A program made the translations under genes and the position numbers. Below are positions 1-6,106 of a DNA stretch of 19,454 nucleotides, piece after piece. The stretch lies in assembly GCA_052390035.1 (NCBI GenBank), contig JBQTHI010000093.1, positions 1-19,454 on the forward strand. The letters run 5' to 3'. The notes below the pieces were generated by a model, which did not search any database, was not told the DNA's origin, and saw nothing but the letters and a program-made list of their open reading frames with translations. How positions within the stretch are numbered: position 1 is the first letter of the stretch; each line of letters begins with the position of its first letter. The stretch comes from JBQTHI01 sp052390035 (GTDB taxonomy: Bacteria > Actinomycetota > Acidimicrobiia > Spongiisociales > ZC4RG35).

Positions 1-904
1 GGAAAGGCGCCCCCTCCCTTGCCTGTGCCAGCCACTCGGTGGCGAAGGCTCCCGATTGGATTTCATCGAGCACCTTGCGCATCTCGGCGCGGGTTTCATC
101 GGTGACGATGCGCCCCCCGCGGGTGTAGTCGCCGTATTCGGCGGTGTCGGAGATCGAATATCGCATCCATGAAAGACCGCCCTCATAGAGCAGATCGACG
201 ATCAGCTTCAGCTCGTGGAGGGTTTCGAAGTAGGCCGACTCGGGTTGGTAGCCGGCGTCTACCAGGGTTTCGTAAGCCCCCTTGATCAACGCCGACAACC
301 CTCCGCAGAGGATGACCTGCTCGCCGAAGAGGTCGGTTTCGGTCTCCTCTTTGAAAGTGGTCTCCAACACTCCTGCCCGGGTGCCGCCGATCCCCCGGGC
401 GTAGGACAGTCCGAGCCGCCGGGCTGAACCAGTGGGGTCCTGGTGGATGGCCAGCAGACACGGAACCCCAGACCCCTCTGTGTAGGTACGGCGGACCAGG
501 TGCCCGGGGCCCTTCGGAGCCACCATCAGCACGTCGACGTCATCGGGCGGGACGATGGCTCCATAGTGAATGTTGAAGCCATGGGCGAACATGAGGGCAT
601 CACCGGGACTGAGATTCGGTCCGATCTCGGTCCTATAGAGCTCGGCCATGTGCTGGTCGGGTACGAGCAGCATCACCACCTCAGCATCTTCCGCCGCCTG
701 ACCCGGCTCGGTCACCGCCAGCCCGGCGGCGCCAGCTTTGTCCCACGACGATGAGCCGGGACGAAGGCCGACGGTCACTGAAACTCCGGAGTCGGTCAGG
801 TTGAGGGCATGAGCGTGGCCTTGGCTCCCGAAACCAATTACCGCGACCCGCCGAGCTTTGAGCTCTGCCGGATCGGCGTCTTTGTCGTAATAGATGGTGG
901 CCAT
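1..904 (-). CDS. ilvC: Ketol-acid reductoisomerase (partial, C-terminus beyond window)
   Basis: Second enzyme of valine/isoleucine synthesis: Mg2+- and NAD(P)H-dependent isomeroreduction of acetolactate or acetohydroxybutyrate, in the cytoplasm. The visible 301 residues show the Rossmann motif GFGSQG (24-29), a cofactor-specificity loop GLRPGSSS (47-53), the AHGFNIH segment with catalytic His108, KGPGH (131-135), and the metal-binding DLFGEQ segment (Asp191, Glu195) that opens the helical domain. Class I enzymes are about 330-340 residues, so roughly 30-40 residues are missing past the left edge. The ATG at 904 is supported by AAGGAG at 909-914, four bases upstream. It follows ilvN by 22 bp and is the last visible gene of the ilvBNC operon, so it should fall under the attenuator upstream of ilvB. 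Identity is certain at family level. Confidence 0.97.
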   Translation of the reverse strand, partial: MATIYYDKDADPAELKARRVAVIGFGSQGHAHALNLTDSGVSVTVGLRPGSSSWDKAGAAGLAVTEPGQAAEDAEVVMLLVPDQHMAELYRTEIGPNLSPGDALMFAHGFNIHYGAIVPPDDVDVLMVAPKGPGHLVRRTYTEGSGVPCLLAIHQDPTGSARRLGLSYARGIGGTRAGVLETTFKEETETDLFGEQVILCGGLSALIKGAYETLVDAGYQPESAYFETLHELKLIVDLLYEGGLSWMRYSISDTAEYGDYTRGGRIVTDETRAEMRKVLDEIQSGAFATEWLAQAREGAPF

Positions 905-926
905 GCAGCTCCTTGTCGATCGATTC

Positions 927-1433
927 TCAGTTGACCGCCCGCAACCGCGGGGGGCTCTTGGTCTTGGGCTCACGGGTCAGCGCCACTCGCCCCGACTTGA
1001 CGAGCTCGACCAGCCCGTAAGGCCGCACCAGGGCAAGGAAGTCGTTGACCTTGCGGGGCTCACCGGCGATCTGAAAGGTGATCGAGGTGTGACCAACATC
1101 CACTGCGATCGCATCGAAGATGGCGGCGATCTCGAGGATCTCTCCCCGTTTGCCCGGCCCCCCGGCCACCCGAACCATCATGATCTCTCGCTCGATCGAC
1201 AGTTCTGGGTCGAACTCGAAGATCTTCACGATGTTGATCAGCTTGTGGAGCTGTTTCTTGACCTGTTCGAGGTCGGGCGCCTCGACCACGATCGTCATCC
1301 GTGACATTCCGTCCTCATGAGATGGCCCCACGGCCAGGGAGTGGATATTGAAGCCGCGCCTGGCGAGAAGGGAGGACACCCGGGCCAGTACCCCGGGCTT
1401 GTCTTCGACGATGATCGAAAGCGTGTGGTTCAT
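927..1433 (-). CDS. ilvN: Acetolactate synthase small (regulatory) subunit
   Basis: Regulatory subunit of acetohydroxyacid synthase; it activates the catalytic subunit and carries the valine feedback site. The 168-residue product matches the usual family length. An N-terminal ACT domain (about residues 4-78) begins HTLSIIVEDKPGVLARVSSLL and includes the RRGFNIHSLAVGPS segment; a second C-terminal domain (about 83-160) contains GKRGEILEIAAIFDA. Its ATG overlaps the ilvB stop in an ATGA arrangement (1430-1433), so translation is probably coupled and subunit ratio fixed. There is no obvious Shine-Dalgarno sequence of its own. The ilvB-ilvN-ilvC order is the normal actinobacterial one. Confidence 0.97.
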   Translation of the reverse strand: MNHTLSIIVEDKPGVLARVSSLLARRGFNIHSLAVGPSHEDGMSRMTIVVEAPDLEQVKKQLHKLINIVKIFEFDPELSIEREIMMVRVAGGPGKRGEILEIAAIFDAIAVDVGHTSITFQIAGEPRKVNDFLALVRPYGLVELVKSGRVALTREPKTKSPPRLRAVN

Positions 1434-3154
1434 GGCAGGTCGCTGGCCGGAGAGATGACTTTCTCAGTGGGACCGAGGATCACCTCGTCGTTGGAGCCAC
1501 CGGCGGGAACCATCGGAAAGACCATCTCCTCGCGGTCCACCACCATTTCGACCACGACCGGCCGATCTTCGATGGCCAGCGCCTTTTCGAGGGTCGGACC
1601 CACTTCGTCGGGGGTCTCCGCTCGCAGACCGGCACACCCCATCGCCTCGGCCAGCTTCGGATAGTCGACTACATCACCAAGGAAGGTGGCCGAGAAGCGC
1701 CCCCCATAGAAGAGCCTCTGCCATTGAGTGACCATCCCATGGACGCCGTTGTTGAACACCGCCACCTTCACCGGGATTTTCTCGACGGCTGCGGTGATCA
1801 GCTCGTTGAAGGTCATCTGGAAGCATCCGTCGCCGTCGAGGGCAAAGACCAGCTCGTCGGGGGTTCCGGCTTTGGCTCCAATGGAGGCGGGCACGGCAAA
1901 GCCCATAGTGCCCAGGCCCCCCGAGTTGATCCAGCGCCTGGGTTGGTCGAACTTCCAGAACTGGCTGGCCCACATCTGATGCTGGCCGACACCGGCCACC
2001 ACGGTGGCTTGACCGCCGGTGAGCCGGTAGAGCTCCTCGACCACGAACTGGGGTTTGATGGCCCCGTCCGGCTGCTGCTCGTAACGGAGGGGATATTCGG
2101 TCTTCCATCGATTGATGGTCTCGAGCCAGGCGGACCGGTCGGGAGCCTCCCGAGCGCCCCAGGCGGATAGGAGCTGTTCCAGGACCCGCCGGGCATCGCC
2201 CACGATGGGGACCTGGGCCTCTCTGACCTTTCCGATCTCGGCGGGGTCGACATCGACGTGGATCACCCTGGCGTGAGGGGCGAAGAACTTGGGGTTGCCG
2301 GTGACCCGGTCATCAAACCTGGCTCCGACTGCCACCAGCAGGTCGGCCTTCTGGATGGCGGTGATGGCGGTGTATGTGCCGTGCATTCCCGGCATTCCCA
2401 ACGCCAGAGGATGGTGGTCGGGGAAGGCGCCCCGTCCCATCAACGTGGTCACCACCGGCGTCCTCGTCGCCTCCGCCAATCTCTTCAACTCGCCAGACGC
2501 ATTCGCTTTGATGACGCCGCCCCCGACATACAGGACGGGACGTTTTGCTCGAGCGAGTAGCTCGACTGCCTCCTTGACTCGCCGCGGATGGCCCTCGACG
2601 GTGGGTTTGTAGCCGGGGAGGTTGAGATCGCCCGGGTCTTTCCAGGTGAGCTGCTGGTTGAGCACATCTTTGGGTAAGTCGACCAGCACGGGGCCGGGTC
2701 GGCCGGTGCCGGCGATGTGAAAGGCCTCATGGATGACCTCGCCGATCTCGGCCGGATCGGTCACGAAGTAGTTGTGTTTGGTGGCCGGCATCGTGATGCC
2801 GGTGGTGTACGCCTCCTGAAAGGCATCATTCCCGACCGCCGACGTCGGAACCTGTCCGGTGATCGCCACGATCGGCACGGAGTCCATCAGGGCATCGGCC
2901 AGCGGGGTGACCAGGTTCGTTGCTCCCGGCCCGGAGGTGGCCATGCATACTCCCACTCTCCCGGTGGCCCAGGCATAGCCCTCGGCCATGTGTCCTGCCC
3001 CCTGTTCGTGACGGGCGAGGACATGGCGGATGGGGGAGTCGAGGATGGGATCGTAGGCGGGGAGGATGGCCCCCCCCGGGACCCCGAAGACGATATCCAC
3101 CCCTTCCCGTTCTAAGGATCTGATGAGGGCTTGTGCTCCGGTGATCTTGGTCAT
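1430..3154 (-). CDS. ilvB: Acetolactate synthase large (catalytic) subunit
   Basis: Catalytic subunit of acetohydroxyacid synthase: ThDP-, Mg2+- and FAD-dependent condensation of pyruvate with pyruvate or 2-oxobutyrate. The 574-residue product has the family's three-domain layout. The N-terminal pyrimidine-binding domain has FGVPGG (23-28) and the catalytic Glu50 in ARHEQGAGHMAEGYA; a middle FAD domain includes GARFDDRVTG; the C-terminal domain carries the ThDP/Mg motif running from GDGCFQMTFNEL to FNN. The frame stays open far upstream to 3625, but homology starts at MTKITGAQAL, and AAGGA at 3165-3169 precedes that ATG by 10 nt, so 3154 is chosen. The apparent upstream extension lies across the attenuator and the divergent gene and is not real. 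The gene is controlled by the leader at 3194-3306. Confidence 0.97.
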   Translation of the reverse strand: MTKITGAQALIRSLEREGVDIVFGVPGGAILPAYDPILDSPIRHVLARHEQGAGHMAEGYAWATGRVGVCMATSGPGATNLVTPLADALMDSVPIVAITGQVPTSAVGNDAFQEAYTTGITMPATKHNYFVTDPAEIGEVIHEAFHIAGTGRPGPVLVDLPKDVLNQQLTWKDPGDLNLPGYKPTVEGHPRRVKEAVELLARAKRPVLYVGGGVIKANASGELKRLAEATRTPVVTTLMGRGAFPDHHPLALGMPGMHGTYTAITAIQKADLLVAVGARFDDRVTGNPKFFAPHARVIHVDVDPAEIGKVREAQVPIVGDARRVLEQLLSAWGAREAPDRSAWLETINRWKTEYPLRYEQQPDGAIKPQFVVEELYRLTGGQATVVAGVGQHQMWASQFWKFDQPRRWINSGGLGTMGFAVPASIGAKAGTPDELVFALDGDGCFQMTFNELITAAVEKIPVKVAVFNNGVHGMVTQWQRLFYGGRFSATFLGDVVDYPKLAEAMGCAGLRAETPDEVGPTLEKALAIEDRPVVVEMVVDREEMVFPMVPAGGSNDEVILGPTEKVISPASDLP

Positions 3155-3193
3155 TGGCGGGAGGTCCTTGGGCTGGGTGACGTGCTGACGGGG

Positions 3194-3222
3194 AAACAAA
3201 AACCCTCCCGGCCGGGAGGGTT
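3194..3222 (-). terminator. Intrinsic terminator / attenuator upstream of ilvB
   Basis: A 22-nt perfect palindrome (3201-3222) gives, on the minus strand, a 9-bp stem AACCCTCCC/GGGAGGGTT around a GGCC tetraloop. It is followed at once by the U-tract TTTTTGTTT (ending at 3194). The T-run exists only on the minus strand, so it terminates transcripts heading into ilvB, not the divergent gene. It lies 40 nt before the ilvB start and downstream of a leader peptide, which is the expected position for an amino-acid attenuator rather than an end-of-operon terminator. Confidence 0.85.
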
Positions 3223-3228
3223 GTGGAG

Positions 3229-3258
3229 GCGCACACGCCGGTTCGGGGGCGTGTGCGC
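3229..3258 (-). promoter_or_regulatory. Leader hairpin (1:2 pause or attenuator stem) of the ilvBNC leader RNA
   Basis: A perfect 11-bp inverted repeat, GCGCACACGCC/GGCGTGTGCGC, with an 8-nt loop. Its first base is the last base of the leader peptide's TAG stop codon, so a ribosome at the stop would physically block the stem. Six nt downstream the terminator stem begins. This geometry suits attenuation or a pause hairpin. I could not find by eye a strong alternative (2:3) antiterminator pairing, so the exact switching mechanism is open. Confidence 0.7.
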
Positions 3259-3287
3259 TATTGAAGTACGAGGATGAAAGAGAACAT
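3258..3287 (-). CDS. ilvBNC attenuator leader peptide MFSFILVLQ
   Basis: A ten-codon reading frame (ATG ... TAG) encoding MFSFILVLQ. Four consecutive residues are Ile-Leu-Val-Leu (codons ATC CTC GTA CTT), exactly the amino acids made by, or branching from, the downstream operon. It lies between a -10 box and the hairpin/terminator pair preceding ilvB. Ile/Leu/Val-rich leader peptides before ilvB are established knowledge for classical attenuation in proteobacteria and actinobacteria such as Corynebacterium. There is no clear Shine-Dalgarno sequence; the predicted 5' UTR is only about 7 nt, so initiation may be nearly leaderless. The reading is from sequence; translation is inferred. Confidence 0.8.
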   Translation of the reverse strand: MFSFILVLQ

Positions 3288-3300
3288 GATCGGCACCACC

Positions 3301-3306
3301 AGTATA
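3301..3306 (-). promoter_or_regulatory. -10 box for the ilvBNC leader transcript
   Basis: Minus-strand TATACT, one base from the TATAAT consensus. It predicts a start near 3294, 7 nt before the leader-peptide ATG at 3287. No good TTGACA-like -35 lies 16-18 bp upstream. The box is embedded in the partly symmetric AGTATATCT (3301-3309), so the divergent gene at 3315 may use the same element: plus-strand TATATC at 3303-3308 ends exactly 6 nt before that gene's ATG, although it lacks the usual final T. Confidence 0.6.
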
Positions 3307-3314
3307 TCTGGCAC

Positions 3315-4535
3315 ATGACCGAGGCGAAACCACTCGACTTGGGCTTGCTCGACCAGGCTCTGAAGGCCGCCCGCGCCGCCCTGCGGAGGCTCGACCAGGA
3401 TCGGGTGCCTGCCCGGCTGCGGGATGTATCACGGCGATCGGGGCGCCTTCCCCCGCCGCTACGGCGATTGTTGGTGGAGCAATTGGACCGGAACGAATGG
3501 CTTCGGAAAGAGGCTCTCAAACAATGGCCCGAGGCCGACCCGGAACGTGAACGATCCGATGAGGCGGTGTCGGCGTTGTTCCTGATGCGCCCCGAGGGCT
3601 GGGAACAACGGCTGGATTTGATCACCGCCGAGCGACAATCCCGCCAGCAGGAGAGCCGCCTCGACCGGGCCGAGGCGGAGCTGAAGAAGTTGACGATTCA
3701 GCTCAAGGTGTCCGAGTCCGAACTGGCCGATGCCCGCCGGGCGGCGAGCACCAAGGGCCCTCCAGCCGACACGCCGACCGATGAGCTCGAGCGCTTGAAG
3801 CGGTCGGTCGCCGGTCATAAGGGACGAGCGACCCGCCTGGACCAGCAGCTGGAGAAGGCCGCCGAGGAACTTGCCCGGCTTCTAGATGAGAACGCCGATC
3901 TGCGGGGGGAACTGGTGGCGGCCCGTCGTCGGCGCACCCGATCCCAGGCCCAGACGGAGGAGACACCGACCCCAAGAGTTCGAAGGGGCGGGCTCGGGCG
4001 TAAGGAGGGCAGGGAGCTGGCGCGTCAGCTCGACGACGTGTTCAGGTCGCTGGCGGTGAAACCCGTCTATGCCGTCGAACCGGACGCTTTGGCGCCCGTG
4101 GAACACCTGGAGCTGCCTTGGCGGATTCGGCCCGATCGTGCCGAAGCCTTGGATTGGCTGATCGCCGTCCCATCCGCGGTGGTTGTCGGGTTTGATGGGT
4201 GGAACCTGGCCCACCACCTCGCCACGCCACCGGGACCGAGAGAGCGGGACCGGGTGATCGAGATCGCACAGCGGATTTCGGCTCGTGCGCTGGGCAAGCT
4301 GCGAGTGGTGGTGGTGTTCGACTCGCGCCAGGCCGATGAGACTTTTTCAGCCAGTGACGTCGAGGTCAGGTTCGTTCCGTCCGCCGACGAAGAGCTCATC
4401 GAGATGGCATCCACCGGGTGGCGCGATCTGGTGATCATCACCTCGGATCGTCGGGTGCGCGAGGAGGCGGGAGAGCATGGGGCCATCGGGCTGTGGTCGG
4501 AGGCGGTCATCGAGTGGTTGGGTGGAACCCGATGA
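3315..4535 (+). CDS. Coiled-coil protein with C-terminal NYN (PIN-like) nuclease domain
   Basis: A 406-residue protein. Residues about 1-95 are a basic, helical N-terminal region; about 100-205 are strongly heptad-like (DRAEAELKKL, LDQQLEKAAEELARLLDENADL) and should form a coiled coil; an Arg-rich linker follows. The C-terminal ~125 residues look like a YacP/NYN ribonuclease fold: FDGWN (Asp294), VVVFDSR (Asp336), SADEELIEMA (Asp358) and IITSDRRVREEA (Asp378) supply the acidic cluster expected for PIN/NYN nucleases. Related actinobacterial proteins are annotated only as NYN-domain or RNA-binding proteins; an RNA-processing role is inferred. The frame is open 18 codons earlier, but 3315 is preferred because it clears the divergent ilv promoter. 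It overlaps the next gene by ATGA. Confidence 0.85.
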   Translation: MTEAKPLDLGLLDQALKAARAALRRLDQDRVPARLRDVSRRSGRLPPPLRRLLVEQLDRNEWLRKEALKQWPEADPERERSDEAVSALFLMRPEGWEQRLDLITAERQSRQQESRLDRAEAELKKLTIQLKVSESELADARRAASTKGPPADTPTDELERLKRSVAGHKGRATRLDQQLEKAAEELARLLDENADLRGELVAARRRRTRSQAQTEETPTPRVRRGGLGRKEGRELARQLDDVFRSLAVKPVYAVEPDALAPVEHLELPWRIRPDRAEALDWLIAVPSAVVVGFDGWNLAHHLATPPGPRERDRVIEIAQRISARALGKLRVVVVFDSRQADETFSASDVEVRFVPSADEELIEMASTGWRDLVIITSDRRVREEAGEHGAIGLWSEAVIEWLGGTR

Positions 4536-5752
4536 GAGTGGTGATAGCCGGCGGCGGATTTGCGGGAGCGAGCGTGGCCCGGGCCTTACGCAACCGTGCC
4601 GAGGTGACGATGGTCAGCTCCGACAACTTCCTCCTGTTCACTCCGATGCTGGCCGAGGTAGCCGCCGGGGATCTCGACCCCCGGCACATAATTGCCCCGC
4701 TTCGCCAGCTCGCCCCCGAGGCTCGCATGGTGCAGGGGATTATCGAGCAGATAGAGCCGGCCGCGGTCCGGTTGAAGGTCCAGCCTTTTTTCGGGGGTCG
4801 CACGCTTACGGTGGAAGGCGACTTCCTGGTGGTGGCCTTGGGATCGGTCCCCAACACCTTCGGGGTGCCGGGGGTGGAGGAATATTCCCTTCCTTTCAAA
4901 GCGATTGGTGACGCCCTCCGGATCCGCAACCGCCTGCTCGGCCTGATGGAGACCTCGACCAATAGCGAGGCGGCGCCGCTCAAAGTGGCGGTGGTCGGGG
5001 CCGGGTTCTCGGGAGCGGAGGTCGCCACGGCACTGGCCGACTTCCTCCACACGGCCCACCGCCGGTTCTACCCGGAGGCGTCAGCCCCCGAGGTGGCCCT
5101 GATCGATGCCGTGGAACGTCTGACCCCGGCCCTTTCTCCCGACCTGTCGGCCGCCGCCATGGAGGCGGTGACCCGACGCGGTATCAAGGTGCGGCTGGGA
5201 TCCCCCGTCATCGAAGTCGGCGCAGAGGGCGTTCGGCTCGGGAGCGGTGAGCTGGTCGAGGCAGGCACAGTGATTTGGGCAGCCGGGGTCAAAGGCCATC
5301 CGCTGGTAGCGACCATGGATCTCCCCGCCGAGCGAGGGCGGTTGGTGGTCGACGGTCATCTGCGGGCAACCGCCCACGTCTTTGCAGCCGGTGACGCCGC
5401 CCTGGTTCCGGCCGGGGGAGGGACCCTATCCTCGCCGACTGCCCAGTTTGCCCTCCGCCAGGGCCGCTATCTCGGACAACATCTTCCAGACCTCGTGGCC
5501 GGGAAGGCAGTGCCCGAGTTTTCATACGACACCAAAGGGGAACTGGTTTCGCTGGGACATCACAACGCCGTGGGACGGGTCTTGGGACTACCAGTGTCGG
5601 GACTGCTGGGTTGGTTCCTCTGGCGGAGTTACTACCTCCTCCAGTTGCCCACCTTGCTTCGCAAGGCAAGGGTGGCGATGGACTGGACCCTCGACGTGTT
5701 GTTCCCGCCCGACATCGCCTGGTTGCCCAGCTCCGATCTCGGGCCGCAGTAG
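4532..5752 (+). CDS. Type II NADH:quinone oxidoreductase (NDH-2 family)
   Basis: A single-subunit, non-proton-pumping flavoprotein expected to pass electrons from NAD(P)H to quinone at the membrane. The 406 residues contain an FAD dinucleotide motif at the N-terminus (VVIAGGGFAGASVA, 3-16), a central NAD-binding motif (VAVVGAGFSGAEVA, 152-165), the late FAD motif VFAAGDAALVP, and the PTAQFALRQG quinone-site segment typical of NDH-2. The C-terminal region (LLGWFLWRSYYLLQLPTLLRKARVAMDWTLDVLF) is the usual amphipathic membrane anchor. The start is the ATG inside the preceding stop (ATGA, 4532-4535), giving an N-terminus right at the FAD motif. Other pyridine nucleotide-disulphide oxidoreductases are possible but less likely, given the anchor. 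Confidence 0.92.
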   Translation: MRVVIAGGGFAGASVARALRNRAEVTMVSSDNFLLFTPMLAEVAAGDLDPRHIIAPLRQLAPEARMVQGIIEQIEPAAVRLKVQPFFGGRTLTVEGDFLVVALGSVPNTFGVPGVEEYSLPFKAIGDALRIRNRLLGLMETSTNSEAAPLKVAVVGAGFSGAEVATALADFLHTAHRRFYPEASAPEVALIDAVERLTPALSPDLSAAAMEAVTRRGIKVRLGSPVIEVGAEGVRLGSGELVEAGTVIWAAGVKGHPLVATMDLPAERGRLVVDGHLRATAHVFAAGDAALVPAGGGTLSSPTAQFALRQGRYLGQHLPDLVAGKAVPEFSYDTKGELVSLGHHNAVGRVLGLPVSGLLGWFLWRSYYLLQLPTLLRKARVAMDWTLDVLFPPDIAWLPSSDLGPQ

Positions 5753-5834
5753 ACCCGTTCTGGCGCGCCAGGACCGTCCCCTGACCCCAGATCGCCGCGC
5801 CAAAACGGAAAGGAAACCTGTCCCACCCGAGCGA

Positions 5835-5840
5835 TACGTT
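5835..5840 (+). promoter_or_regulatory. -10-like box TACGTT ahead of the CxxC mini-protein
   Basis: TACGTT fits TANNNT and ends exactly 6 nt before the ATG at 5847, so transcription would start at or next to the start codon. There is no Shine-Dalgarno sequence. The 94-nt gap before it (5753-5846) also holds the perfect palindrome CTGGCGCGCCAG (5760-5771) just after the NDH-2 stop. Confidence 0.45.
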
Positions 5841-5846
5841 GGCGGC

Positions 5847-6053
5847 ATGATCATCGACTGTGATACCTGCATTGGCCAATACACCTCCGCCTGCGACGAT
5901 TGCGTGGTCAGCTTCATTCTTCACGACGGAACGCTGGCGCTCGAGGATGAAGAATTGGACGCCCTCAAGTTGCTGGCAGACCAGGGGTTGGTACCAGGGC
6001 TGCGCTTGGTGCCGTCAACGCCTCTCGAAGATCCCGACGAACTCGCCGTCTGA
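5847..6053 (+). CDS. 68-residue protein with two CxxC motifs, function unknown
   Basis: Starts MIIDCDTC and carries C5xxC8 and C16xxC19, a compact four-cysteine set likely to bind zinc or an iron-sulphur centre, followed by a hydrophobic strand (VVSFIL) and an acidic helix (LEDEELDALKLLADQGLV). I recall similar short proteins with an IDC..C......C.DCVV start in many actinobacteria, without assigned function; this is memory, not a search. The frame is open upstream to 5382 but overlaps NDH-2 there, so the ATG at 5847 with its own -10 box is chosen. It lies between NDH-2 (same strand) and the convergent glucan phosphorylase gene. Confidence 0.8.
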   Translation: MIIDCDTCIGQYTSACDDCVVSFILHDGTLALEDEELDALKLLADQGLVPGLRLVPSTPLEDPDELAV

Positions 6054-6106
6054 AGCGAACCCCGGGTTCCAGCCAACGATATCGTCGGTTGTGGCCCCAA
6101 GAATCG

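Noticed and set aside
3155..3625. Long in-frame upstream extension of ilvB
   Set aside because: It would cross the attenuator, the leader peptide and the divergent NYN gene; family homology and a Shine-Dalgarno sequence support the start at 3154.
5760..5771. Perfect 12-bp palindrome CTGGCGCGCCAG after the NDH-2 stop
   Set aside because: No loop or T-run, so not a convincing terminator; a short GC palindrome is expected by chance in such DNA.
6057..6090. Inverted repeats GAACCC/GGGTTC and CCAACGAT/ATCGTCGG in the convergent gap before glgP's stop
   Set aside because: Loops of zero or one base and no U-tract; they may be protein sites or chance, and do not make intrinsic terminators.
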